Source: Planctomyces sp. SH-PL62 | GTDB lineage: Bacteria; Planctomycetota; Planctomycetia; Planctomycetales; Planctomycetaceae | Reading direction: 5' to 3' | DNA length: 33,550 nt | Assembly (NCBI GenBank): GCA_945905295.1 | Contig: CAMDPX010000059.1 | Span: 1 to 33,550 of the forward strand | Shown: positions 26,234-33,550 of the stretch, in pieces | Layout of the letters: each line of letters starts with the position of its first letter | Numbering within the stretch: position 1 is the first letter of the stretch | Program-made: the position numbers and the translations under genes | Notes under the pieces: model-generated | What the model saw: only the letters and a program-made list of their open reading frames with translations | Told to the model about the DNA's origin: nothing | Database searches by the model: none

Positions 26234-26899
26234 CTACTTCACATCAAGCGTGAAGTCAGGATGTCCCAAGTCGTCGAGTTGGCGAGTGAGGCGGAAGGAT
26301 TTGCCGAACACGGAGGACTTCCGCCAGCCGCCGGAGGGGCGAGTCGCCACATAACCGCGAGCGGTGTGACGCAGAATTTGGAACTCGATCCGCTCGCCGC
26401 GAGCGTCCACCAGCCAGTACTCGCGGATGCCGGCTTTCCAGTAGAGGCCCATCAGCACGTCGTTGTCCTTCTCGACCGAACTGTCGCTGACCACTTCCAA
26501 CACCATATCGGGCGAGCCCTCAATTTCGACGTAGCCCTCGCCCGCGCCCTCAATCAGCCGCACGCGACCGTCCCGAACACTGCCAGTAGTGACGAGAGTT
26601 CCGTCAGGATTCCCGGAGAGGTCGGCTTCGACATTTGTCAGCAGTAGTCCGTCCGGGAAGAAATCCCCCAGACGTTGACGTCGAGCCAGAGGACCGAGCA
26701 CCTCAAAAAAGCGTTGCTTCAACCGCAAGTGCGAAAGGAGTTGCTGCTTGCTTATGTCAATCCAGACCTCGCCCGCGAGAAAGAAGACGGGAGTTTGCTC
26801 CGGAGATTCTTCGGAATGCATCCACCGGCGAAACGACTCCAGGTCGCTCACCCAAATTGGAACTTGAACGGAATCGGAATAGACATGAACCGAGATCAT
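26234..26899 (-). CDS. Uma2 family (DUF820) endonuclease-like protein
   Basis: 221 residues if started at ATG 26899; ATG 26938 or 26986 would add residues, and no start has a strong ribosome binding site. The PD-(D/E)xK-like core is visible: SPDMVLEVVSDSSVEKDNDV followed by LYWKAGIREYWLVDARGERI, the standard Uma2 signature. The N-terminal part (FRRWMHSEESPEQTPVFFLA) fits the family. Uma2 proteins are abundant in cyanobacteria and planctomycetes; their fold suggests nuclease activity but their role is unproven. It stands alone, divergent from the PQQ-propeller gene. Confidence 0.85.
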   Translation of the reverse strand: MISVHVYSDSVQVPIWVSDLESFRRWMHSEESPEQTPVFFLAGEVWIDISKQQLLSHLRLKQRFFEVLGPLARRQRLGDFFPDGLLLTNVEADLSGNPDGTLVTTGSVRDGRVRLIEGAGEGYVEIEGSPDMVLEVVSDSSVEKDNDVLMGLYWKAGIREYWLVDARGERIEFQILRHTARGYVATRPSGGWRKSSVFGKSFRLTRQLDDLGHPDFTLDVK

Positions 26900-27062
26900 G
26901 GCGTGCTCACGCGGTGTTCGATGGATCGTCAGTACCATAAGCCGACCGTCCGGACGTTGGCAACAAGGACTGTCCACGGGCTTCATTGACGACCTGCAAG
27001 CCGCTCCTGAAACTGTCGAGCGTCGTCAGGTTCTTCGCAATTCTCGGCAAGGAGCAAGCAGC

Positions 27063-28385
27063 ATGAAGTCGGTGACGTTGTTTAACTCTCGGTTGGCTCG
27101 ATGGTCCAGAGTCGCCGTTGTCGCAGTCGTGGGATTGTCGGTCTCGATCAACACGCTTCGCGCTGAGAACTGGCCGCAGTGGCGAGGGCCGAAGAACAAT
27201 GGCATCTCGAATGAGTCGAACACGCCGACGAAATGGTCGAAGACCGAGAACATTGCATGGCGGTTGCCGATGCCAGGGCCAGGGGGAGCGACTCCGGTGG
27301 TTTGGGGGGAGCGGATTTTTCTGACGTCGGTCGATAAGAGTTCTGGCGATCTCCTGCTGCTGTGCGTCGGGACGGATGGTAAAGAAAAATGGCGGCAGGT
27401 CATGTCGTCTGGCAATAAGGACGTTCGCGGAGACGAGGGCAATTCCGCATCGAACTCACCGAGCACTGACGGTCAACACGTATGGGCGATGATGACCAAC
27501 GGCGTCCTCGGTTGCTGGACCGCTGACGGCAAGGAAGTTTGGAAGTTCAATTTGCAGGACCGCTACGGCAAGTTCACCATTCAATTTGGGATGACTTCGA
27601 CGCCCGTGTTGGACGGGGATCGGCTTTACGTTCAGCTCATTCACGGTGAAGGAAACGCGAAGACGCGCGAAGCGGTTGTCGTTTGCTTGGAGAAAGCGAC
27701 TGGCAAGGAAGTCTGGAAGCAAGATCGGCCGAGCGATGCGATCGCCGAGAACGAACATTCCTATGCCTCGCCGATGATGTACGACGATGGAAAGGCGAAA
27801 TTCCTGCTCAGCCACGGGGCGGATTTCATCGTCGCTCACGATTTGAAGGACGGCCACGAACTGTGGCGATGCGGCAATTTGAACGTGAAGACGAAGTACG
27901 ATCCGACGCTGCGATTCGTGGCTTCACCCGTGGTTGCCGATGGCATCATCGTAGTGCCGACAGCCAAAGGTGCTCCGGTGGTTGCATTGAAGCCAACCGG
28001 AAAGGGTGACATCACGAACGACTCGTCGTTGCAGTTGTGGAGACACCCCAAGACTCCGGATGTCCCTTCGCCACTGATTCACAACGGCTTGGTTTATCTC
28101 TGCATGGCCGATGGGCAGGTTCACCTCTTAGACGAAAAAACCGGCGAGCAGATTTACGGCAAGCGAGCCCATAACGATCGCTATCGTGCGTCACCGGTTT
28201 ACGCGGACGGCAAGGTGTACGTGACGGCTCGCGGCGGGATCGTCACGGTCATCAAAGCAGGCCGCGAATTTGAAGTGCTCGCCGAGAATGATCTGGGCGA
28301 AGCGACCTCTGCATCGCCGGCCTTCGCCAACGGGACTCTGTACCTGCGGACGTTCGACGCGTTGTGGGCGATCAAGAGCAAGTGA
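27063..28385 (+). CDS. Exported PQQ-binding-like beta-propeller protein
   Basis: 440 residues from ATG 27063 (AAGGAG 8 nt upstream). Sec signal peptide (VAVVAVVGLSVSINTLRA). The mature protein begins with NWPQWRGPKNNGISNES, the W-R-G-P motif typical of planctomycete PQQ-like propellers, followed by repeated blades (GEKIF-type segments such as LLLLCVGTDGKEKWRQVMSS; VVVCLEKATGKEVWKQDRPS; VYVTARGGIVTVIKAG). The fold resembles BamB and quinoprotein dehydrogenases. I see no dehydrogenase catalytic signature, so an enzymatic role is uncertain; probably a periplasmic binding or scaffold protein. Confidence 0.88.
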   Translation: MKSVTLFNSRLARWSRVAVVAVVGLSVSINTLRAENWPQWRGPKNNGISNESNTPTKWSKTENIAWRLPMPGPGGATPVVWGERIFLTSVDKSSGDLLLLCVGTDGKEKWRQVMSSGNKDVRGDEGNSASNSPSTDGQHVWAMMTNGVLGCWTADGKEVWKFNLQDRYGKFTIQFGMTSTPVLDGDRLYVQLIHGEGNAKTREAVVVCLEKATGKEVWKQDRPSDAIAENEHSYASPMMYDDGKAKFLLSHGADFIVAHDLKDGHELWRCGNLNVKTKYDPTLRFVASPVVADGIIVVPTAKGAPVVALKPTGKGDITNDSSLQLWRHPKTPDVPSPLIHNGLVYLCMADGQVHLLDEKTGEQIYGKRAHNDRYRASPVYADGKVYVTARGGIVTVIKAGREFEVLAENDLGEATSASPAFANGTLYLRTFDALWAIKSK

Positions 28386-28454
28386 GCGGCCTTTCGGGGG
28401 AACGGTCCTCGTCGATCCGTTCGTCGAGCGACGTTTCATTTGTTCGGAGAAGTC

Positions 28455-29084
28455 ATGAATGAATTCCTGCAACTGATTCGGAAGCACTTGTATGACGAGC
28501 TTGCGGGCCTGCTGATCGTGGCGGTCTTTACGTTTCTCGGTTGGTATTGGGGAAAGCGAAAAGCCGATGCGAAGTGGCAGCGTCGTGAATTCTTCGATCG
28601 GCTCAACGTCTCGCTCAACATGATTCGAGAAGGAACGCTGCTGATACGAACGATCTTGGAGAAGGGGTGCGTTGAAGTCTTCCTGAACTCCTCGGCCACT
28701 GAGACGATCATCGCGCTGTCGCGTCAGACCACGCCTCAGGACTCCATCATCCCGCTGCCCAAAGAGGAATACTGGGATTACCTCAATGCGGTGCTCAACG
28801 AAGTCGCTGAGAAATTCTCGGTCGGCCAGATCAAGCGGGATCTGGGGTTGGAGGTGACTGGCGAACGATACGTGATTTGCCTCACCAATGAGACGTCGGG
28901 TGAGATGAAGACTCGCAAGCTGCGGGCGATGCTGATCCAAAAGAAGCTGCTGACGCACCTGCCGGCCGAACAACCCAAGTTCGAGAGCCCGCACCACATC
29001 ACGCGTTGGCAGACGTTGAATCAACTCGCAGCGGAGTACCAACGGAATCCGCATCGATTCTTGGAAATGGAAATCGTTGTTTGA
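28455..29084 (+). CDS. Single-span membrane-anchored protein of unknown function
   Basis: 209 residues from ATG 28455 (CGGAG 6 nt upstream). One transmembrane helix at about 16-33 (LAGLLIVAVFTFLGWYWG) followed by KRK, so the long C-terminal part is probably cytoplasmic. That part is a mixed charged domain (REFFDRLNVSLNMIREGTLL; ERYVICLTNETSGEMKTRKL; HHITRWQTLNQLAAEYQRNP) that I do not recognise. It follows the PQQ-propeller gene by about 70 nt on the same strand, so co-transcription is possible. Confidence 0.75.
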   Translation: MNEFLQLIRKHLYDELAGLLIVAVFTFLGWYWGKRKADAKWQRREFFDRLNVSLNMIREGTLLIRTILEKGCVEVFLNSSATETIIALSRQTTPQDSIIPLPKEEYWDYLNAVLNEVAEKFSVGQIKRDLGLEVTGERYVICLTNETSGEMKTRKLRAMLIQKKLLTHLPAEQPKFESPHHITRWQTLNQLAAEYQRNPHRFLEMEIVV

Positions 29085-29102
29085 TCCGCCTTGGAGGCGA
29101 AC

Positions 29103-29167
29103 GTGAGCGGCACGGCGCTAGCCGCCGGTTGATCAGAAGCACCGGCGGCTAGCGCCGTGCCGCTCAC
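29103..29167. repeat. Perfect 27-bp inverted repeat
   Basis: Arms 29103-29129 and 29141-29167 are exact complements around an 11-nt loop; each arm begins GTGAGCGGCACGGCGCTAGC on its own strand. It lies between two converging genes, and the GTGA of the right arm supplies the TGA stop (29164-29166) of the epimerase gene. Confidence 0.88.
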
Positions 29168-29859
29168 AACTTCAGCACTTCATCGCGCAGCTTCTTCGGA
29201 ATGCCGATACCGATAACGTGAACGTCACCCGTGAAGGCTTGGGAAGATCGAGTGTCAAAGCCGCGTTTTCGGGCGACGAACGTCACGGTGTGAGTGGCTC
29301 GAACGCAGACGGCTGAGCCGTCGGCGAACGATTCAATCGGCAGACCGGTGTCGCAATCGAGGCCGGAGGGGAGATCCACGGCGAAGACTTTGCGAGCGGA
29401 GCGATTGATCGCCGCGATGGCGGTGCGATACGGCTCGCGGACTTCACCGACGGTGCCGGTCCCCAGCAGCGCGTCGACGATCCAATCGGCATGGCTCAGG
29501 GCGTGGTCGATGTCGGATAACGGGGGTTGACGACCGAGGACCACTCGTGGCGTTTCGGCGGCTTCCAGAATTCTCCAGTTCGCGGCGGCGTCACCAGACA
29601 AGTCGGATGGGTTCGCAAGGAGCAACACTCGCACGTCGCAGCCGAGCAGTTCGAGATGTCTCGCGATCACGAATCCATCGCCGCCGTTGTTCCCTTTGCC
29701 GGCGCAGACGACGACCGTTCCGTCGATGCCAAGTTGAATCAGTCGCTCGGCCGCGCCTCGGCCGGCGTTCTCCATGAGCACGAGGCCGATCATGCCGAAC
29801 TCGTCGATCGCTCGGCGATCGACGGCGCGGACTTCCTCGCGAGTGAGACTATTGGGCAT
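29164..29859 (-). CDS. nnrE: NAD(P)H-hydrate epimerase (YjeF N-terminal domain)
   Basis: 231 residues from ATG 29859 (AGAGGA 9 nt upstream); the frame upstream runs through a palindrome and is not coding. YjeF_N motifs: LTREEVRAVDRRAIDEFGM, LMENAGRGAAERLI, VVVCAGKGNNGGDGFVIARH (the GNNGGDG nucleotide-binding loop), ADWIVDALLGTGTVGEVREP, and VFAVDLPSGLDCDTG. The enzyme interconverts R and S forms of hydrated NAD(P)H so that the dehydratase can repair them. The C-terminal dehydratase (NnrD) domain found in E. coli YjeF is absent, so repair needs a separate NnrD. Confidence 0.92.
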   Translation of the reverse strand: MPNSLTREEVRAVDRRAIDEFGMIGLVLMENAGRGAAERLIQLGIDGTVVVCAGKGNNGGDGFVIARHLELLGCDVRVLLLANPSDLSGDAAANWRILEAAETPRVVLGRQPPLSDIDHALSHADWIVDALLGTGTVGEVREPYRTAIAAINRSARKVFAVDLPSGLDCDTGLPIESFADGSAVCVRATHTVTFVARKRGFDTRSSQAFTGDVHVIGIGIPKKLRDEVLKL

Positions 29860-29874
29860 GACGGAGTTCCTCTC

Positions 29875-29934
29875 GTAGGACAGGCGGCTCGCCTGTCTTT
29901 TCGCTGTACGGCACAGGCGAGCCGCCTGCGCTAC
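29875..29934. repeat. REPIN-like element, CAGGCG stem
   Basis: The left hairpin is GTAG + GACAGGCG-GCT-CGCCTGTC. The right one on the other strand is GTAGCG + CAGGCG-GCT-CGCCTG. It lies immediately upstream of the nnrE ribosome binding site. Same subfamily as 2196 and 23545. Confidence 0.82.
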
Positions 29935-30083
29935 GGCGACGGCGCAGCATAGCGAAACTGTGCGGGGGGCAAGGTTCACTGGAAGCGGCGCGGCGGCTTT
30001 TCTTTCGAGGTTGGTGTGTTACGATCCGCCCCGCAAATCCGCTGGGACAACGAGTTTGACAGCTTAGATGAGGAACAACCAAC

Positions 30084-30908
30084 GTGCTCGACGCGTACGC
30101 CGATCGCTGGGCACTGATCACCGGAGCTTCCTCCGGTATCGGAGCCGAGTTTGCTCGCCGGCTCGCGGCTCACGGCATGCACTTGGTGCTTACCGCCCGG
30201 CGGAAAGAACTGCTCGAAAAGCTGGCCGAGGAGTTGCACACACGGCATGGCACGAAGACCGAGATCATCCCTGCCGACCTGACTGACTCGGCCGAACCGC
30301 AGCGTCTGAGCGACGCGATTGCGGCGAAGGGAATTCAAATCGAGTTGTTGGTCAACAGCGCCGGTTTCGGCTGGGTTGGAACGATCGACGAGACTCAGCC
30401 CTCCCGGATGCGGGAGCTGGTGCAGCTCAACATCGCGTCGCTGACCGAGCTGACGTATCGCTGGCTTCCCGACATGCTGGAACGAGGTCACGGCGGCATC
30501 ATCAACGTCTCCTCAATCGCCGGGTTTCAGCCGGTGGCTTACATGCCGGTGTACGCCGCGAGCAAAGCGTTCTCGCTGCACCTCAGCGAGGCATTGTGGG
30601 CCGAGTGCCGCGACCGTGGAGTGACGGTCACCGCTCTCTGTCCGGGGACGACGCAAACCGATTTCTTCGACGTTGCCAACGTTCCCGGATGGCTGAAGAA
30701 ACACGAGTTCTCAACGCCCGAGCAAGTCGTCAAGGCGGCGCTCAGAGCATTAGAGCGTCGCAAGCAATTTGTGATTCCTGGCTGGAAGAATTGGCTGATC
30801 ACGTTCGGCGTGCGACTGGCTCGGAGAAAAATGGTGGTGTTGCAGTCCATGCGGTTCTTCCGGCCTCGCAAGAAGGACGATTCGGCGAGCGGGATCGAGA
30901 AGTCCTGA
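30084..30908 (+). CDS. Short-chain dehydrogenase/reductase (SDR)
   Basis: 274 residues starting at GTG 30084 with GAGGAA about 9 nt upstream. Classical SDR motifs: WALITGASSGIGAEF (TGxxxGxG cofactor loop near residue 14), LVNSAGFG (the NAG motif variant N-S-A-G), INVSSIAG (catalytic Ser) and YAASKAF (YxxxK). The C-terminus is basic and hydrophobic (WLITFGVRLARRKMVVLQSM), as in membrane-associated members. It probably oxidises or reduces a hydroxyl/keto group using NAD(P); the substrate is not evident from context. Confidence 0.92.
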   Translation: MLDAYADRWALITGASSGIGAEFARRLAAHGMHLVLTARRKELLEKLAEELHTRHGTKTEIIPADLTDSAEPQRLSDAIAAKGIQIELLVNSAGFGWVGTIDETQPSRMRELVQLNIASLTELTYRWLPDMLERGHGGIINVSSIAGFQPVAYMPVYAASKAFSLHLSEALWAECRDRGVTVTALCPGTTQTDFFDVANVPGWLKKHEFSTPEQVVKAALRALERRKQFVIPGWKNWLITFGVRLARRKMVVLQSMRFFRPRKKDDSASGIEKS

Positions 30909-30927
30909 GTCACGCTATTTCCCACCC

Positions 30928-30980
30928 GTAGCCGCGTTCGCCAGAACGCGGGAGCCCCGCACTCTGGCGAGTGCGGCTAC
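30928..30980. repeat. REPIN-like element, GCCA loop
   Basis: The left hairpin is GTAG + CCGCGTTC-GCCA-GAACGCGG. The right one on the other strand is GTAG + CCGCACTC-GCCA-GAGTGCGG. The two differ by compensated pairs. It sits between the SDR gene and argC. Confidence 0.85.
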
Positions 30981-31012
30981 CTCATAGTTCCTCCACGAAA
31001 GGTTCACCGGTC

Positions 31013-32029
31013 ATGGTTCGCGTCGCGATTGTCGGAGCTTCCGGATACACGGCTCTGGAGTTGATCAAAATCCTGCTGCGGCATCCGCAGGTGACAATCA
31101 CGGCGGTCACCAGCCGCCAGGATGGCTCGCCACCGATCGCGACGGTGCATCCGAGTTTGACCGGCCGGCTCGACCTGCGCTGCGAAGACCTCTCGCCACA
31201 ACAGATCGCCGACCGAGCCGACGTCGCCTTCGCATGTCTGCCTCACGGAGCCAGCACGGCGATCATCCCGAAGATTCTCGCCGCTGGCTGCAAGGTGATC
31301 GACCTCTCCGCCGACTATCGCCTTTCTGACCCGGCCGTCTACGAGCAGTGGTACGGCGAAGTTCACACCGATCCCACGCGGCTCGGCAGCACGGTCTACG
31401 GATTGCCGGAGTTGTTCGCGTCGAAGATCCCCGGCAGCGAGTTGATCGCGAATCCTGGCTGCTACACGAGCACGTCGATCCTCGCGCTCGCACCGTTGCT
31501 GTGCGCGAAATTGATCGAACCGACCGGCATCATTATCGACGCCAAGAGTGGTGTGAGCGGTGCCGGCCGCGTGCCGAAACTCAACACGCTGTTCTCGGAA
31601 TGCAACGAAGGGATGTCGGCGTACTCGGTGGGAAAACACCGCCACACGCCGGAGATCGAACAAGTTCTCTCCGACGCCAGCGGCCAAACGGTCCAAGTCA
31701 TCTTCACGCCGCACCTGATCCCGATGGACCGCGGCATCCTGGCCACGATCTATCCGCGACTGACTCGCAAGGCGACGCAGGCAGAACTGCTGCAAGTCAT
31801 GCGTGACTTCTACAAAGGCAAGCCGTTCATCCGCGTTGTCGATCATTTGCCCTCGACGAAGGATTCGGCCTTCACCAACTACTGCGACATCACCATCCGC
31901 TTCTGCCGCGAGCAACTGATCGTGATCGCCTGCCTCGACAACCTCATCAAAGGAGCCTCCGGCGTCGCCGTGCAAAACTTCAATTTGCTGTGCGGGTTTG
32001 ATGAGACGACCGCGCTTTTGCCGGCGTGA
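31013..32029 (+). CDS. argC: N-acetyl-gamma-glutamyl-phosphate reductase
   Basis: 338 residues from ATG 31013 (AAAGG about 10 nt upstream). N-terminal NADP-binding fold [36 protein letters not shown]. The catalytic cysteine is in [40 protein letters not shown] and [14 protein letters not shown] are further ArgC signatures, ending [12 protein letters not shown]. It catalyses the NADPH-dependent reduction of N-acetylglutamyl phosphate in arginine synthesis. No other arg gene is in the window. Confidence 0.96.
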   Translation: MVRVAIVGASGYTALELIKILLRHPQVTITAVTSRQDGSPPIATVHPSLTGRLDLRCEDLSPQQIADRADVAFACLPHGASTAIIPKILAAGCKVIDLSADYRLSDPAVYEQWYGEVHTDPTRLGSTVYGLPELFASKIPGSELIANPGCYTSTSILALAPLLCAKLIEPTGIIIDAKSGVSGAGRVPKLNTLFSECNEGMSAYSVGKHRHTPEIEQVLSDASGQTVQVIFTPHLIPMDRGILATIYPRLTRKATQAELLQVMRDFYKGKPFIRVVDHLPSTKDSAFTNYCDITIRFCREQLIVIACLDNLIKGASGVAVQNFNLLCGFDETTALLPA

Positions 32030-32081
32030 AAAAGGCATAGGTGATCGATGACTGCTGGGCTAACATCGCACGGACAAAACA

Positions 32082-32181
32082 GGGGTCGGGTGTTTGGTTT
32101 TTCGGTATTGGCGGGAAGGGAGTTTGGATTGCAAATGACGCTCACATCCCGCCAATTTCGAAAAACCGAATACCCGACCCC
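32082..32181. repeat. 100-bp inverted repeat overlapping the start of the XRE-type gene
   Basis: Arms 32082-32116 and 32147-32181 (35 nt each; the outer ends are GGGGTCGGGT and ACCCGACCCC) match at 31 of 35 positions around a 30-nt loop. A different family from the GTAG elements. The only early in-frame ATG of the following gene (32135) lies in its loop, so the right arm would encode the first residues. Confidence 0.85.
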
Positions 32182-32575
32182 GGCCACACGAAAGCCGCGA
32201 GAACGATTGGCGCAGCGTATTCTTCAAGGGCTGGAAGAAGGGCTGGCGTTTTGCCGTGGCGAGATATCGTTGAAGGCGACGGTGTTTCTCGATGGGCCAC
32301 CACCGATGACGGCCGCCGGAATCACCCGACTTCGCGAGCGATTACAGGTCTCGCAATTGGTCTTCGCTCAGATGCTCAACGTCGCGCCGCGTACCGTGCA
32401 GGATTGGGAACGCGGCCTGCGAACGCCGGCTCAGTCATCCTTGAGGCTCTTGCAGGTGATCGACCAGCGGCCAGAAGTCGTCGCGGAAGTCATCGGATTG
32501 CCGGAGGGGCGTGCGGTGCAGCAATCTGCCAAGAAGATGCGGCAGCCGTCCAAACATCGAGCAGTTCTCACGTAG
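32135..32575 (+). CDS. XRE-type helix-turn-helix regulator, antitoxin-like
   Basis: 146 residues if started at ATG 32135; the true start is uncertain because this ATG is in the loop of a palindrome and has no clear ribosome binding site. The core resembles HigA/NadS-type antitoxins: ERLAQRILQGLEEGLAFCRG followed by an HTH, ITRLRERLQVSQLVFAQMLN then VAPRTVQDWERGLRTP, and LRLLQVIDQRPEVVAEVIGL. Such proteins bind their own promoter together with a RelE/HigB-like toxin. No toxin gene adjoins it (argC upstream, galU downstream), so it may be an orphan regulator. Confidence 0.78.
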   Translation: MTLTSRQFRKTEYPTPATRKPRERLAQRILQGLEEGLAFCRGEISLKATVFLDGPPPMTAAGITRLRERLQVSQLVFAQMLNVAPRTVQDWERGLRTPAQSSLRLLQVIDQRPEVVAEVIGLPEGRAVQQSAKKMRQPSKHRAVLT

Positions 32576-32599
32576 CTCAACTCGTAGAAAAGGGAGTCG

Positions 32600-33478
32600 A
32601 TGATCGATCTTGCCTTAGTACCCGTAGCCGGTTGGGGCACGCGGATGTTGCCGGCGACCAAGTCGCAGCCGAAGGAGATGCTGCCGGTCGGTCGCAAGCC
32701 GGTCGTGCAGTATGTCATTGAGGAGTTGGTCAACTCCGGCATCCGGCAGGTGCTGTTCATCACCGGGCAGGGGAAGACCTCGATCGAGAATCACTTCGAC
32801 ATCGACGCGCCGTTGATCACGTACCTTCGCGAGACAGGCCGCGAAGAGCAGCTTCAGGAATTGCAGTTCGAGCGAGAAGACGTCGAATACTTCTACACGC
32901 GGCAGCGACGGCAACTGGGGCTCGGCCACGCGGTGCTCTGCGGCAAAGCGATGATCGGCCAGCAGCCGTTCGTCGTCGCGCTGGGTGACTCGATCATTGG
33001 CCGGCACGCGCAGTCGGACATCGTGTCGCGCATGACGACGGTCTTCGAGCGGGAGAAAGCGGACATCGTCGTCTGCTTCGAGGAAGTCCCCGCCGAAGAG
33101 GTCGTGCAGTACGGCATCGCCAAGCCGAAAGGGGCGGTCGGTGAGATTTTCGAGTTGGCGGACCTCGTCGAAAAACCGAGCGTCGCAGAAGCTCCCAGTC
33201 GCCTGGCGGTCGCGGCTCGATACGTCTTTAGCCCGGAGATTTTCGACGCGCTGGCCGAAACCAAGCCGGGCAAAGGAGGCGAGATTCAACTGACCGACGC
33301 GATCCGCATTTTGCTGAAACGTGGCCGCAAAGGGATTGGCGTGAAGCTCGCCGCCAACGAACAGCGTTTCGACATCGGCAACTTTGAAAGTTACTTCCAA
33401 GCCTTCATCGAGTTCGCACTGCACGACCCGCAATACGGTCCCGCGCTGCGCGAGCACGTCAAACGCTTGATCGGTTGA
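32600..33478 (+). CDS. galU: UTP-glucose-1-phosphate uridylyltransferase
   Basis: 292 residues, a normal length for GalU. Nucleotidyltransferase motif ALVPVAGWGTRMLPATKSQP then KEMLPVGRKPVVQYVIEE (usually GxGTRxLPxTK). Further signatures: VLFITGQGKTSIENHFD, RQLGLGHAVLCG, FVVALGDSII, VQYGIAKPKG, VEKPSVAEAPSRLAVAARYV and GEIQLTDAI. It makes UDP-glucose from UTP and glucose-1-phosphate for cell-envelope sugars. The start at ATG 32600 is behind GGGAG with unusually short spacing (about 3-4 nt). It follows the XRE-type gene by 24 nt. Confidence 0.95.
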   Translation: MIDLALVPVAGWGTRMLPATKSQPKEMLPVGRKPVVQYVIEELVNSGIRQVLFITGQGKTSIENHFDIDAPLITYLRETGREEQLQELQFEREDVEYFYTRQRRQLGLGHAVLCGKAMIGQQPFVVALGDSIIGRHAQSDIVSRMTTVFEREKADIVVCFEEVPAEEVVQYGIAKPKGAVGEIFELADLVEKPSVAEAPSRLAVAARYVFSPEIFDALAETKPGKGGEIQLTDAIRILLKRGRKGIGVKLAANEQRFDIGNFESYFQAFIEFALHDPQYGPALREHVKRLIG

Positions 33479-33501
33479 ACGTAGCCGTCGTGACTTTCAG
33501 G

Positions 33502-33550
33502 CGAGCGGGGCGGCGTCAGCCCCCCGGTCCTGCGGCGAATGCACCGGGGG
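33502..33550. repeat. Palindromic element cut by the window end
   Basis: CCCCCGGT (33521-33528) pairs with ACCGGGGG (33543-33550), and the preceding GCGGGGCGGCGTCAGC would be expected to pair with sequence beyond the window. It looks like the first half of another intergenic inverted repeat downstream of galU. GTAG occurs just upstream at 33481. Confidence 0.5.

Overview
The window looks like a chromosomal piece of a planctomycete (Planctomycetota). Evidence: two DUF1501 proteins with Tat-type signals, a BIG2/DUF1549/DUF1553 haem-motif protein, a PPC-domain protein, a cytochrome-WD40 protein and a QWRGP-type PQQ-propeller protein, all typical of that phylum. Coding is GC-rich on both strands. 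I see no rRNA, tRNA, CRISPR array or complete transposon.

Layout. 1-2260 holds three minus-strand genes that are each interrupted: a small membrane protein with an in-frame TGA, an exported protein with a frameshift, and a DUF169 protein with an in-frame TAG. 2265-3713 (minus) is a B12-binding/radical SAM protein. Its apparent stop TGA is followed in frame by the codons for A-E-P and an open tail to a TAA, with a hairpin just after the TGA. This matches the CUAEP-tail radical SAM selenoprotein family and is the most notable gene here. 4252-16252 (plus) is an envelope cluster: DUF1501, PPC-domain protein, BIG2-DUF1549-DUF1553, a small gene pair with a DTGF aspartic protease, an alkyltransferase-like protein, cytochrome-WD40-coiled coil, and a second DUF1501. 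16332-22562 holds an orphan sugar-type ABC permease, a 77-aa protein, a XerC/D recombinase, and a translationally coupled TPR protein plus thioredoxin-like pair. 23226-25247 is groES-groEL, closed by a clear terminator. 25326-33478 is mixed housekeeping and hypothetical genes: zinc-ribbon membrane protein, Uma2 nuclease-like protein, PQQ-propeller protein, NAD(P)HX epimerase, SDR, ArgC, an XRE-type regulator and GalU.

Between the genes lies an unusually dense set of about 17 palindromic elements. Many have the REPIN layout: two inverted copies of a short self-complementary hairpin, each starting with GTAG. Stem sequences differ between copies while heads and loops (GCCA, TCC or GCT/AGC) stay constant. 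Several heads supply the stop codons of flanking genes. No REP-associated transposase lies in the window.

All functional calls come from reading motifs in the translations; no database search was run.
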